In this document: in pieces, positions 11,373 to 24,142 of the stretch | How the letters are laid out: every line of letters starts with the position of its first letter | How positions within the stretch are numbered: the first letter of the stretch is position 1 | Assembly (NCBI RefSeq): GCF_003597395.2 | Contig: NC_133774.1 | Span: 45,559,485 to 45,623,484, forward strand | DNA from: Chelonoidis abingdonii | Taxonomy: Eukaryota > Chordata > Testudines > Testudinidae | DNA length: 64,000 nt | Reading direction: 5' to 3' | The notes under the pieces: generated by a model | What the model was told of the DNA's origin: nothing | The model's database searches: none | Seen by the model: the letters and a program-made list of their open reading frames with translations, nothing else | Position numbers and translations under genes: made by a program

Positions 11373-14217
11373 CTGAAAACAAGAAAATATGCAAAGGTTA
11401 GTCTTCTTCCTATGTAGCTGATGAGTGTTTAGGACTAGAGCAATGTGGCTAATTGGGAATGAATAACTAATTGGCTAAATGATGCCTCCTTTTCTAATCA
11501 GAATTGCCTCTAAGCAGAAATGTGGAAGTTCCAAGCTGAATTTTTGATTTGCTGAATCATTTCTGTGAATAACTTTTTTGAGTTGCAGATTATTCAAGAA
11601 TTGGGCACAGTTTCTCTCTGCACTGTGTGGTTGTGTAACAAACCACAGCAGGGAAAATAGTGAATTTTATAACTGAACAAGCAACTCATAATTTGCTGCC
11701 TGTGATGATTCAAGCTGACGGTATTTGTGGGCTAATAAAGGCTGAGTGGTCAAATGCTTTGCTGCTAGGGAACATTGTGGGAATGGGGTGGAACCAAAAT
11801 ACACTCTCTCAAATTCAGCGGAACATTCACAAGCAGGTTTTTTCCTACTCTTGGCCCAGCTATCTTTAGAGTGTCACGAAGAATCTATCTCCTGGTTTTA
11901 AATACCATGCAGGATTTATCAGTCTGCAGCTAAAAATCCTTGAAGCTGACAGTGTCAATTTCAAAATCACATTTGTCTGAAAACGTCCTATTACAAACTG
12001 CATCTGAAGGACTCTACAGAAAGAGACAAGAAGGGAAATATTTTTTGTGTTTACTCTGTGCCTTTGTCAGAACTTTGCACATTCAGCTGCATTGCTTCCT
12101 GCTACAGCCAGCCAGTGTCACCTGTTAGGGGGGGCTTTTCACACAGCTACATGCAAGGGAACCATTAAAACAATAATAAAAGATTTAAAAACTGGCAGGT
12201 CAATTTTGCCAAAATGACTGTAGTTCATTTGGTTGGAAATTGACTAGTTTCACGTGAACAGTGTCCCCTTAAACCTTTGTGCCAAATCCCTTGGCTTCTA
12301 ACCTGAAGCTCCTGGGAACAGGTGCAAAAGCCTCCGAGGCAGATAGCTGAATGAACAGTCTGAGGAACTCAGCTGTACGGGGCTTCAGATCCATGCCCTG
12401 ACCTAAGCCAGACACATTTCCACTCGGACCCAGTAATGCCAGCCTTAAGCCTTCAAAAATCATGAGTCAATCACAAATTTGGCTCAAGAATCAGTGAGAT
12501 TAAAAGGGGGGGGGGCTTTTAATTTGCCACGTGTATTTTTAAATGTTTAGATTCACTTGGATCACGGGTTCAAGCTTGTCTCTGAAATGGTGAGGGCTAG
12601 AGAGAAACTTTTTTTTAAATGAAAGCTGAGATCATTTGACTCCAGCAACTGGAGCATGAAGAAAACATTGTGAGATGAGTGTTACAATTGTGAGAGTTGG
12701 CAGCGCTGCTATTTCCATAAGGTAAGGTACTGCTGAATAGGTGGCAATAGTGCTTTTGCTATGGAAGAGTCAGTGATGTAGTTTAGGAAGCAGAGCTGTT
12801 GCCAAGCAGAGCCTGTCAGTTTTGAACCTTTTTTCTACACCTGCTAAAGTGGGGGAGTGGAGGGGAGGTGAGGGGAGATGCTTTGTGGAAAATCAAATTT
12901 CTAATCTTAAGAACTCTTGTCACTTCATAAAGTGCCAATTACACTTGTCACCCCGGGTCTTCCTTTCATTTGAATCACAACATTTCTGAGCAAAGCAATT
13001 TGCTTTGTCATTGAAACTAAAGGCAGAGCCTTTGCAGCAAACGCCAGCAGCTCTGAGAGCCTGCTTCACGTATTCTAAGCTGGCAACTCTCATTAAACAT
13101 GCAACATGTCACCTTGGGATGAGTTCTGGGCCGGAGATTTGGATTTAAATGTGTAATTCCAACAAATGTAAGTTACTAGCTCAGTCAGCATTTGCTCACT
13201 GCGATATTGGCTAACTGGCTTTGCTTCAGTACTTGGGTGGACTATAATGACATTAAACAGGGGACTGTTTAGTCAGGCAGGGCTTGAGTCTGAGAAGAGA
13301 GAAGTGATTGTGTTCCGCTTCTATAAGACTGATGAGTTGATGTGACAGAAATAGCCTCACGTGAACAATTCCTCCAGAAGAATTTCATACAATAAGGAAA
13401 AAGTGTACCCGTTACTTAAAGGGGAAGCACAGCTGTGTACACGAAGTACATGGGAGCACCAGGGCAGTGTGACGGGATAGGCGAGGTGGGGGCGACAGCC
13501 CAGGAATGTGTGTATTGCATCACTGTTTTAAAATTAATTCAGAGATTTTCATGCTGACTCACTACATTAGAGCTCTGAGTTCAGCTAGAAGGAGCCCTGG
13601 CCAAAACTGAAGAGGCATGAAATGTCTAAAGTCTGTCTGCAGATGAGGATGCCTTCTCAGCTGTGGTGCCAGGCATCACGCAGAGGAAGCTCATAGCAAC
13701 AACTGTAACCATAAAAACCGGTACAAGAAACTGCCTTCCATTAACTGAGTCGAGCAGCAGCAGTTTGGCTGGTGTGTGGGTTGGCTAACATCCCATACAG
13801 TGGATGTATTGGTGCAGGCGATGGGTGCTGTGGGACATCATATTTAATTCACTGAGGACAAAGCCACACTTGCTGTATGGTTAACTTTAAGGTGTTGTCC
13901 ATTTGGTCTTTTAGTAACATTTCTAATGGCACCTACTTCGTGTAGTTAGCATGGTCCATACAAGGGCACAACTGTGCTGGCAGATTACATGTATATTGCA
14001 GATCAGGAGCAACAGAGCAGCTGAGCTGCTCATTCTACCTCTGGTGAGACGTGACCCACACTAAGATAGGCCACGTCAGGCACAATGGTTCACAAATTCA
14101 TTTGCTGGTGAAGGCTGCAAAGTGCTTAATAAAAAAAACAAACCGCAAACTACTTATTCTCTAGTACAGTAGGTCATTTGATAATCATGAGTTGAGTCGC
14201 TCTAAGAGAAATGTTAC
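11373..14217 (-). other. THBS4: THBS4 intron 21
   Basis: 2.8 kb. No clear transposon; a G run near 12505 and ordinary AT-rich sequence. Nothing else seen. Confidence 0.6.
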
Positions 14218-14357
14218 CATTGCAGCGATATTTCAAGTTGGACCAAATAATGTTTTCCTGAGAGAAGCAGAAAACACCAAGTCTTCCTCCACGCATGGTA
14301 GTGTCTACAGTTACTCCAGAATCTGCCACCAGTTGAGAACCTTCATAAAATCTTGCC
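14218..14357 (-). CDS. THBS4: THBS4 exon 21: C-terminal domain
   Basis: The 140-bp exon completes Arg and encodes [37 protein letters not shown] and WSNLKYRCN plus one base. [17 protein letters not shown] is a hallmark of the family C-terminus. Acceptor ttctgaag, donor gtaacat. Confidence 0.97.
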
Positions 14358-15702
14358 CTTCAGAATAAAACAAACGCAACCTGTTAGCTCTCAAATAGCC
14401 ACAGCTGCTTTGCAAAAGGTTTATAATATCTTTCTTTAGTCTACCTTGTGACAAGCTCATTAGACTAATCTCTGGACCATACCACCATAAGCTTGAAAAG
14501 AAACCAGGGTAAGAACCCTTAGCTGTGACAGGGCTGTGCCAGTGGGGTAGAGAAGGGGCAGAGTTGCTCCAAATTAGGCTAGTTTCTAACAGCTGAGTAG
14601 GAGGCCTTACGCTAGCTGGGGATCACTAAAGCACAGTATGTTCTGACCACAGCAGGGCAAGCGTTTTTGGTTTTGTGCAATTAGAAAATTGGCAACCCTA
14701 CATGCCCACTCTCATCCCAGCATGCTCCGCACACCAGGGGAGTCAGTTGGCTATGCTAGCTCCATACCAACTACACCAACCGTTCAGCTGTGTACTTACC
14801 CGTAAATATCAGTATTTATTATTATTAATCAGGATCAGGGCTCCATGGTGCTAGGAGCTGTATAAACACATATGGAAATACAGACACCTTCCCCAAGAGT
14901 TTCCTTGTTTATAAAACCATTATAAAAAGAAATCATTTACCATCCTTGATTTTTGTTTATTCGGGTGTTTCAAAAATAGCACAGCTGGTGAATTTAGTCA
15001 ATCAACTCTCCTGGGCTATTTTGGCTTTTGAACCTATTCCTAGGCCTTGCTGAAGTCTCCAAGAAATGTGTGGTGCTACGTATTCCACAGGGCTGCTATA
15101 GTTAGTCATAACATACTGTAGTGAGGTATGGCCCAAGCGTTGGCTCAGACTTTCACTTTTAGTTCTGAAGGCCCTTGTTCTCGAAGGATTAAATAAGACT
15201 CACTTTATCCACTTTGGTTTCTGAGGATTTTTAACTGGAGTTACTAAAAAGAGAGTGTGTGGCTGTATACTGAGCACATGCTAAAAGGCAGGGAGCTGCA
15301 AAAATTGTGATTAATGTTGAAGTTTATTAAATCCTTTGTCCAATTCAACTTACTTGAAAGAGTGTAAATACGCAACTGGTTTGATGGGGCCGTGTGCACT
15401 TAGAGTTTTTTTCATATAATACTTTTAGAGCCTATTCCCATTGACTTGAATGTTCCAAGATTAAGGCCCTGATTCTGAATGATGTTTTCTTGTTAAAATG
15501 CTTTCTCACTTTTGTCGCTTTGCCCTTCTTAGATATTAACAAAATAGAATGCCCTGTTTCTTTAGGAGACCTACACCTCTCCATGGATGTCAGCCAAACA
15601 CCAGCATCACTCAAATCACATCTGTAAATCCAGATCTACTGAAAAACAGATTAAAAATCAAGAGCAATTTGTAAAGGCTTCTCACTGAGTGAATCATAGG
15701 GC

Positions 15703-16416
15703 ATGGCTACACTTGCAAATGTAGACTGTTTGAGTTAAACCTGCCTTCGCAGAGCGCAGCAGGGAAAGCGCTGCAGTCTGGCCACAGTGACAGCTTCAAG
15801 TGCACTGGCATGGCCATATTTGCAGCACTTGCAGTGGCATTAGGAGTGGTGCAATATGGGCAGCTATCCCAGCATGCAAGTGACTGCAATGTGCTTTTAA
15901 AATGGGAGGGGTGGGGTGGAGTGTGACAGGGAGTGTGTTGTGTGTTTGTGGAGAGAGACAGATGGGTTTTGGTGGGGCTGAGAGCATGTCAGCATGCTGC
16001 CTTGTAAGTTCAGACAGCAGCAGACCTCCTCCTCCCCCCCCTGCTTCTCTTGCTCACACACAGCATTCCACAGTAACGAGTTGCATGACAGCTGTCAGAA
16101 ACAGAGCTCTGAAAGGGCATTTCCAGATTCCTGCAGGAGTTCAGAACAATGACAAGGGTGGCCACTTGACTTAAGGGGATTATGGGACGTTTCTGGAGGC
16201 AGATCAGAGCGCACTAATGCAACAGCTCGTCCACACTGGTGTTGCAGCGCTCCAGGGGGGGCGCAAAGGTTATTCCACTTGCCGAGGTGGACTACCAGCA
16301 GCGCTGTAGCCGCGGAGTCAAAGCCCTCTACATGCCTTGCCAGCGTGGACGGGGAGTGAGTTAGTGCACCTGGGGCTCCATTATTGCGCTGTAACTCGCA
16401 AGTGTAGCCAAACCCA
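15703..16416. mobile_element. Long MITE with GGCTACACTTGCAA ends
   Basis: Left end gcatggctacacttgcaa, right end cgcaagtgtagccaaaccc: imperfect terminal inverted repeats. The interior is shared with the inverted copy at 25752-26430 (tgctgccttgtaagttcagac; gggattatgggacgtttctgg). No transposase ORF. Non-autonomous DNA transposon. Confidence 0.7.
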
Positions 16417-16630
16417 TAGTCTTATAGCTGGATCAACATCTCGTTTGCCTTTTAATACTTAAATAGACGACTGCAGTAATGGCCTCACTACTTCCGGACT
16501 TTGTTCAAAGAGTGTGAATTCCACCATCATGACTACTTGTCTTGCCCCTCACAATTTGTAAACATCATAGGGACAAGAAGAACTTCTCTGCTAACATACA
16601 CTCAGAGAACATATTGAGGTCATATCTCAT

Positions 16631-16790
16631 ATAGACAAGGTTACCTGAAGAAGAGCTCTGTATGTAAGGTCGAAAGCTTATCTCTCTCACAAGCAGAAGT
16701 AGGTCAAATAAAAAATATTACTTCAGCCACCTTCTCTCTAATATCTTGGGACCAACACAGCTACACTAACACTGCTTACATCATGGAAAT
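16631..16790. mobile_element. Penelope-type terminal fragment (family A)
   Basis: It carries acctgaagaagagctctgta, gaaagcttatctctctca, and a tail of cttgggaccaacacagctac. The same sequence caps the Penelope-like element at 30450-32200. Flanked by a perfect 9-bp duplication ATATCTCAT (16622-16630 and 16791-16799). Confidence 0.65.
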
Positions 16791-17238
16791 ATATCTCATG
16801 TCATGCTAATTACTGATAATGTTCTGTTTTACTATCTTTACAATTTCTGTGTGGCCAGCTTTGGTTCATTAGTTCTGTTACTTGTTACACTGGTATTATA
16901 GATAAATTATCACAGTTTATTTTTACATATTCCAAAGGATCAACATTAAAGAATACTCATACAAAAATCAAATATCTGTGAAATGTTAAGATTTGAATGT
17001 GTTTCTAGAAGTGATGTCACTGGTATTTTCAAAATCTTTTAAAGCACAACCAGGCATAATAGCAGTGTCTGTCTTTAGCAGCTACAAAGCCCAGAGACAT
17101 TTGACAATATTTGTCATTATAGGGGGTTTGTTTTTTCTAAAAAACAAAACCACCCCACACTAAATAGAATTTCACAAATCTAAAAAAACCAGTCACTGCT
17201 GTTTAGCTCTACAAAGGTTTAAACAAGCCAGTCCCTAC

Positions 17239-17411
17239 CTGATGTATCCAACCTGGGGTCTGTGCTGCAAGAACCAGCGATAAGAGACATTATCTTTCCA
17301 ACCTACATTTCTGGGGTCTTTCCATAGCAGTCTGACTTGGTCATTGGTGTCCCCAGTATGCCAGAGTGAATTCCTGAGGTGTTCACCAGGGCCAGTCTTA
17401 GATTTAACAGC
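17239..17411 (-). CDS. THBS4: THBS4 exon 20: C-terminal L-lectin-like domain
   Basis: The 173-bp exon encodes [37 protein letters not shown] and [16 protein letters not shown] plus AG of Arg. The sequence is near identical to human. Acceptor tgtctag, donor gtaggg. Confidence 0.97.
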
Positions 17412-18348
<937 letters not shown>

Positions 18349-18438
18349 CTATGTTAAGACCAATAGTTGGCAGAAAACTTGACCACATGCCAAAACCTTT
18401 TCTATTGCAAAATATGAGTACAAAAAAGGTGTCCATAC

Positions 18439-18487
18439 CAACTGCGAGGCCAGGATCACTGTTCATAGTCTGTACAATCTCCATACC
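18439..18487 (-). CDS. THBS4: THBS4 exon 18: C-terminal domain (short exon)
   Basis: The 49-bp exon encodes GMEIVQTMNSDPGLAV plus one base of Gly, identical to human THBS4 and COMP. Acceptor cctctcag, donor gtatgg. The intron to exon 19 is only 109 bp. Confidence 0.96.
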
Positions 18488-18840
18488 CTGAGAGGGGAAA
18501 TTAATTACGTTATTGAGGCATGATAAACAATAGGGTGATACTGCAATTACTATAATGAGACATCCCAAAGCAGTACATTGGCCTCATGCTCACCCTCTGT
18601 GCAGCAGGGAAGTTCTCCCAGAATGAGCTTTCTGTGTCTGTAATTATTTTAGCCTATGTGTTAGTATGTGTAACTTCAAACTTAGTTGCACACTTTTTCA
18701 AAAATACCCTTTCCAAGCATCAGTTGATTTTCATTTCTTTGCTAAAGCATTACAGATTCTGATAAGTTCAGCGCAGGTTTTTTATTTTGGTTTATAATGA
18801 TTTGCTTCTGGCAGCTAAATGGTGTTGAATATATTTTTAC
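18488..18840 (-). other. THBS4: THBS4 intron 17
   Basis: 353 bp, nothing recognised. Confidence 0.6.
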
Positions 18841-19019
18841 CTGGTTCAGAACCACCCAGTTAGGATCAATCTGAGCATCACCTTCGGGATCCAGAACCAC
18901 AGTTTGATAAGCCCTGAAATCTGTCAGGGTAATCTCAGCATTCTCAGGGCAAATATCAATTCGATCAATTACTGTGTCCTGGTCAAAATCCGATTCACAT
19001 ATGTCACCAACTCCATCAC
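18841..19019 (-). CDS. THBS4: THBS4 exon 17: last type 3 repeat and start of L-lectin domain
   Basis: The 179-bp exon finishes Ser with GT and encodes [20 protein letters not shown], then [20 protein letters not shown] and [25 protein letters not shown] marks the switch to the C-terminal lectin-like beta-sandwich. The match to human THBS4 is near identical. Acceptor gcattcag, donor gtaaaaat. Confidence 0.97.
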
Positions 19020-20384
19020 CTGAATGCATCAATTAAACAAAAGGGGACTTATTTACAATGCAGCTACAGTCACCTTAGTCTTAACCACTGGAACAAACTA
19101 CTGAAAGAAGTGGTTGATTCTCCATCTCTAGATGTCTTAAAATCAAGACTGGTTGCCCTTCTGGAAGATATGCTTTAGCCAAACACAAGTTGTTGATCTA
19201 AGAGTGGCAAAGGAACCTACAGAAAGTGCTTGAAATTTACAGCAAATTAGACATGTGCAACAGATGTTTTATTAGGATTTAACAAACACACTATTAGCTG
19301 TACTCTGATCTGACATGGCTAACAGATCAAGCAAAATTCAGAATACAAGTGTATAGCACTTTTGTTGGACTAAAATTAATACCACATAATGACACACAAA
19401 ATAACTTTTTTTTGCCACTTGTAAGCAAAGATTTGACAGCAGAGTTCCACACTGAGTTCTCAAATGACCAAGACACCATTGTTTTTAGAAATATTTTCTA
19501 GTTAAGCATAAAAATACAAATATCCAAATTAACAAATAAAGTATATTCTGTGATGCATTCTCCTTGCCTTGTAAATTGTTTAGTCATTTGCTTGCTTGCA
19601 AGATTTAGTAAGGTGCAATGGGGACCCTCAATCAGTAATGAGAAGTACTGAGATTTTACAGTATTGGCTTGTTTTTAAGATAGTTTTGCATCATTGTTCT
19701 GGTGACAACTGAAAAATCTTCCAGGGATATTTTACAAGTTAGTTAGTTTAAGAAAAACAGACAGATAGATGATTTTACTGTTTTGGGCTGAGTCACAGGG
19801 ATCCTAATGTGAGTCTATCTTTCATATCTGAATAAATTTGGTGAATTCACATTGTTCATGAAAGTGAGAGCCAAGGGCCAAATTCTAGCTTCTGCTAGCA
19901 CCTCTATGCCATTCCAGCAGCATGAAGGGCATTAGGTGCCTCCTGAGGGAATTTCTCGATGGTAGGGGCATGCTGGGGCAAGAAGGGGGGTGTCAAAGGT
20001 GTGACGGCAGCAGCTCACAGGCAGCCAAGGAAGGCTTCTGTAAGTCAGAATGGTCCCTGGGCTGCCCAGACCCCAGAGTAGCCTACAATCTGGGATGTCC
20101 AAAGATGGCTTAAAGCCTCTCCCCACCCCAGCTGTGCCCTCCTGAGAGATGCAGCACAGAATCTGGCCCAGAGTATGAGATAGAGCCATTGGCTGCTGCT
20201 ACTCATATGTATCAGTCCTGACTTGTAAGTAACAGGGCTCTCTCCTGTACAAAAGAGAAATCAGCCTTTAGATTTTGGACAACAGGGGCCTATGTGAACT
20301 TGGTTCCCCTTGGTGAGAATATGCTGCCTTACAGTAAGTGTACTGCATGTTCACTAACTGCATAGGTGGGTAGAACAGACTTAC
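19020..20384 (-). other. THBS4: THBS4 intron 16
   Basis: 1.4 kb. A short CR1-like fragment on the plus strand at about 19083-19200; the rest shows nothing recognised. Confidence 0.55.
19083..19200 (+). mobile_element. CR1-like fragment
   Basis: Translates on the plus strand to a CR1 C-terminal pattern (WNKLLKEVVDSPSLDVLKSR) near the end of ORF2. Short and decayed. Confidence 0.5.
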
Positions 20385-20578
20385 TGTTGTCATCTTCCTG
20401 TCCTGGGTTGGGAACCAGTCTGCAGTTATCAGGGCCCGGGGGCGTGAGGTCTGGAATCCCATCATTATCATCATCATCGTCACACTCATCACCCAGCCCA
20501 TCCTTATCACTGTCCAGCTGGGAGCTGTTAATGACTGTGGGACAGTTGTCTGTGCTGTCCTGGTGTCCATCTCCATCA
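20385..20578 (-). CDS. THBS4: THBS4 exon 16: type 3 repeats with acidic run
   Basis: The 194-bp exon encodes [20 protein letters not shown], then [35 protein letters not shown] and PGQEDDN plus one base. The run of five Asp and the TPPGPDNC insert are family features. Acceptor catag at 20579-20580 region, donor gtaagtctg. The upstream intron has a long TG repeat beginning about 26 nt before the acceptor (see findings). Loss of this exon would shift the frame. Confidence 0.96.
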
Positions 20579-20603
20579 CTATGAATTCAAACAAAACAAT
20601 AAA

Positions 20604-20687
<84 letters not shown>

Positions 20688-20688
20688 N

Positions 20689-20730
<42 letters not shown>
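20604..20730. repeat. (CA)n / (TG)n microsatellite with an unresolved base
   Basis: About 127 bp of CA repeats, broken by a short gtcatacaca spot near 20652 and by an N at 20688. On the THBS4 strand it is TG repeat, about 26 nt upstream of the exon 16 acceptor and followed by a T-rich tract. The N suggests the assembler could not resolve the length. Confidence 0.95.
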
Positions 20731-20734
<4 letters not shown>

Positions 20735-20810
20735 CCTCCCCCTCCCCGGCAAAGAATCAGTTCTTGTCCCCAGACTAGAGCACAAAACCAAGCAATCATG
20801 AAATACAAAG

Positions 20811-21023
20811 CCTTTCATGGTGACAGGTTTCAGAGTGGTAGCTGTGTTACTCTGCAAATCAGCAAAAACAACAAGGAGTCCTTGTAGCACCTTAGAGACT
20901 AACAAATTTATGCATAAGCTTTCATGGGCTAGATCTGATGAAGTGGGTTCTAGCCCACAAAAGCTTATGTCCAAATATATTTGTTAGTCTCTAAGGTGCC
21001 ACAAGGGCGCCTCATAGTTTTTG
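20811..21023. mobile_element. Penelope-type foldback insert (family B)
   Basis: One arm reads ccttagagactaacaaattt (20891 onwards); the other is its inverse, tttgttagtctctaaggtgcc (about 20980-21000). Perfect 13-bp target duplication ATGAAATACAAAG at 20798-20810 and 21024-21036. No ORF. CTGATGA at 20935-20941 followed by a GTGGG/CCCAC stem resembles a hammerhead core. Confidence 0.75.
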
Positions 21024-22338
21024 ATGAAATACAAAGTACAGTTGATGCCATCAGATGGATCCTGATGCCAGCATGTAATGAAAGGAAAACTCTCACCAGG
21101 ACCATGAAATGGGATATCTGGGACAGTGAAACTTGCTCTTAGTTAATCTGGTTATAGTGAAGCTTCAGTTTTTGAATGTGAGGACACTGAGAACAGGAAG
21201 TGGTTATCTGCCTGGCTTCTCCTTGCCATGGTTTAGCAACACTGCTTTTCGACAAACATTTTGAGGTATCTAAATACAGCACAATTAAAAGTCATGTTGT
21301 ACCAGTGTGTCCTGGGGTTCCTGATGGACCATGGTACTCAGCACTGACAGGTTTTTTGGGGGAAATGTCCATACAGCAGCAGCTCTGCATTGAGGCCCAG
21401 CTAAACTGTTACAACTGCATCACTAGTGGTTAGGCTTGGCGGGATTTGATTTTTTTTTTAAATCAGTGTTTATTTTTAAGCCTTTTCTAATTTTTAATCC
21501 ATTTAAATGTACACTGTTGTGCCAAATTATGGGGAGGAGGCTGCATTCTCCAGGCAAAGCAGAGACCCCCCTACACCTGACCCTGGCAGTGTCCTTGCCT
21601 CAGAGGCTCCCTCTTCTTAAAATTAACACACGGTAAATCACGGGGGTTGGAGGAGGAGGGAGAGGGGAAGCAGAGGAACTGCCTTCCAGCCATATCTAAA
21701 TGGCACTAGCTCCAGCTCAGCTAATGCCCGTATTACAACATGGGCTATACAAATGGAGGTAGGACTCTACTAAAGTTCTCAAGCAGCATTTAATCTGACT
21801 TTCCTTATCTGTAAATTGCTATTGTTATAGATGGAAATATTTTGTGTGCGTTCGGTGAAATCAACATTTACCAATAAAAATCTAGTCCTTCCAAACCTAC
21901 TTGTGGCTTCCTGACTGTGGTGTAGTGAAATCACCATAAGATACAATGGCTCCGTCAGACTCCTTCTGAAAACCTTACCTCAGGTGCAGCAACCAATCTG
22001 TATAACCCATGCTGGTGAAGCACCTGGGGCTGTGTTATGTAGGGGTAGGAGGTGTTGCAAACTCAAGGCATTCCAGCAATGTTTTTTCCCAGTACCTTTT
22101 GGCCTAGAGTAGACAGAGTGCAGTGAAGTGCAGTGAGAGTAGGAGTAGCTGCAACGTTTATCAGCGAACAGTCATGACTTGTCTTCACTGCTAAAAAAAG
22201 TGACCTTTTTGTCTCTGAATAACAAATGTGTGTGAGGTACCCTGAGGTAAAACCACAGTAGAGATAAGGCACTTTAGATTTACCGCAAGGTAAACTAGGC
22301 GAGCTCAATCCCAGTTGAGGATACAGCGCTGTCAACTT

Positions 22339-23020
22339 AGGCCTGGTCTACACTTGACCTAGCTACATTGCTCAGGGCTGTGAAAAATTTCATGCCCTGA
22401 GTGCTGTACATGGGCAGTGGGTATCATAGGCTGGGGGAGACTGAGATGCCCCAAAAAGCCTGGTGTGGCCCCACCCATACTCCGCCCCCGGGTCCCCTTC
22501 CTGCAGTTCCTGCTGTTCGGTGCCCCAGGCTTGTTGGGGCTGGGGGACTGTCTCTGTGACTCCAGGCGGCGGGCGCTGGGGCCACACTGCGCTGCCTGCC
22601 TGGTGCTCTGGGCACTAGAATGGTGCCATGCGCCAGCCTGGTGCTCTGGGGTTGGGGATGCTTGGGCGGCCTGGAGCTGGGATGGAGGGGGCTGGTGGCC
22701 ATGAGGGTGTTTCTCTGTGCTTCTGTGGGGCTAGAGGGGCAGAAGGGAGGAGCTGGGGACTAGCCTCCCCCATCGGCCAGTTCACCGACTGCCCATGGTG
22801 CTGTAGTTAACGTGATCAAACCCCTGGTGTAGATGCAGCTAGGTCAATGGGAGAATGCTTCCCTTGACCTAGTTACTGCCTCTCAGAGAGGTGGATTAAC
22901 TACACTGACAGAAAAGCCCCTTCTGTGGATGTGGGAAGCATTTACATTACGGTGCTACACCTGCACATCTGGAGTGCTGTAGCTATGTCACTGTAGCAGC
23001 TGTAGCGTAGCTATAACCTG
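22339..23020. mobile_element. MITE (GGCCTGGTCTACACT type), itself split by a hAT
   Basis: Begins aggcctggtctacacttgac and resumes after the hAT with ggtgtagatgcagctaggtc, then hairpin-forming sequence (caatgggagaatgcttcccttg). The right end near 23020 is decayed. No ORF. Confidence 0.55.
22409..22797. mobile_element. hAT-type non-autonomous transposon
   Basis: Perfect 10-bp terminal inverted repeats (CATGGGCAGT ... ACTGCCCATG) and a perfect 8-bp target duplication GTGCTGTA at 22401-22408 and 22798-22805, the hAT signature. 389 bp, GC-rich inside. The ORFs within are not transposase. Confidence 0.88.
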
Positions 23021-24089
23021 TTTTTACCTCATGGAAAAACCACAGTGCCTTGTCTCCACTGTGTTTTTACCCTTGGATAGCTTGTGTAATAGCTACCCCA
23101 AAACAGAAAACACACCTTTTTAGTAGTGAAAGCAAGGTCTCATTTTCTTTGCAGTGAAGCTTCACTCCATGATAAAGCTAATCCCCATACATGAGGATAG
23201 ATGATGGTACGGTAATTTCAAGAAATCCTTAGTGCAGACCCAGCCTCAGTGGTTTCCACTGTGCATCCCTAAGGGATTTAATCACTTCCCCTTTTCTCTG
23301 CTTTCAGGAGGGGCAAGTAGTAGTTGCCTTTTCCTTGTGGAAAGAGGAGTAAAATAAAATCCTGTAATATTGGTTTTGCTGGAGCTGCTCTCATCATGGA
23401 GTAAAAGTGAATGCAGCTGGTCTTGTGACAGTCGCTGCCTTTGGGAGAAAAGAAATGGCATTTCATGGATTCCCCAGCACACCCTCAGCTACCGCTGCTT
23501 TGCCTAGTATCTGCAAGGGATGAAGAGAGACCTTACTACCACTCCTATGCTAAAGTGAAAGGGGCATTTTTTCAGGTAGGTCCTTGCCTTTTACAATGAA
23601 ACTTTGTTATAGTGAACTCTTGTGTGTTTAGTGGGGAAAACTCCTCACCCTAAAATTGTTTGCATGGTTTTGGTTTTGATTTTGATTTGTGTTTATTTGA
23701 TAATATAAGCTCTGTGTGGAGCTTGCCAGTTTTGTTTCTACGGAATCAGCTATGAATCATGTCATGTACCTGTTTTCTATTCCTTTTTTTGGACCTGAAC
23801 TGGTGATATGTGCATGGGAGAAAGTAGAAGGGAGGGGGATGTTTTACCTACTGTAATAGCAACAGTAATTGATGACTATGGCTATGAATGATCGTTATTT
23901 CAGAAGAGAATTTTATGTAATGAAAACGAAGTATGTTCTTACTGGGCAGGAAGTACTGAAAATAACCTAGGGCTGAACTGAGTCCTGGTGGGAGTGTGGG
24001 TGCAACTCTACTGAATTGGGTGGAATTAGACTAGCTTATGCCAGGGCTAAATTTAACCCAGTATTGATATTAGATAGGGGGTACTGTAC

Positions 24090-24142
24090 CTGTCTTGGTT
24101 AGTGTCACAAGAATCTCCAATCAGGTCATTGTCAATATCTGA
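24090..24142 (-). CDS. THBS4: THBS4 exon 15: type 3 repeat (short exon)
   Basis: The 53-bp exon encodes SDIDNDLIGDSCDTNQD plus AG of a Ser codon finished by exon 16. It is almost identical to the human segment. Acceptor gtttgcag, donor gtacag. Confidence 0.95.

Larger units (their letters stand above)
14358..17238 (-). other. THBS4: THBS4 intron 20
   Basis: 2.9 kb. Holds a ~715-bp MITE (15703-16416) and a small Penelope-type terminal fragment (16631-16790). The rest is unremarkable. Confidence 0.6.
22176..23139. mobile_element. Outer foldback MITE, split by insertions
   Basis: Left arm gacttgtcttcactgctaaa at 22176 and right arm (inverse) tagtagtgaaagcaaggtc ending 23139. Both arms also share a 'cacagtagagataaggcac' / 'gtgccttgtctccactgtg' block. 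The middle is interrupted by the MITE at about 22339-23020. Boundaries of the outer element are approximate. Confidence 0.5.
20579..24089 (-). other. THBS4: THBS4 intron 15
   Basis: 3.5 kb. From the 3' side: CA/TG microsatellite near the acceptor, a Penelope foldback insert, and a three-level nest of DNA transposons (22176-23139), each listed separately. Around 21640-22170 nothing is recognised. Confidence 0.6.

Noticed and set aside
18439..19019. COMP or THBS3 instead of THBS4
   Set aside because: The C-terminal domain alone is similar in all three, but an N-terminal laminin-G-like domain excludes COMP and the N-terminal and tail sequences match THBS4 better than THBS3.
20268..20808. ORFs rich in Cys-Val or Thr-His
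   Set aside because: Translations of the CA/TG microsatellite; part of one overlaps THBS4 exon 16 in the wrong frame.
22417..22810. Trp/Gly-rich ORFs near 22.5 kb
   Set aside because: Inside the 389-bp hAT with perfect ends; no transposase similarity.
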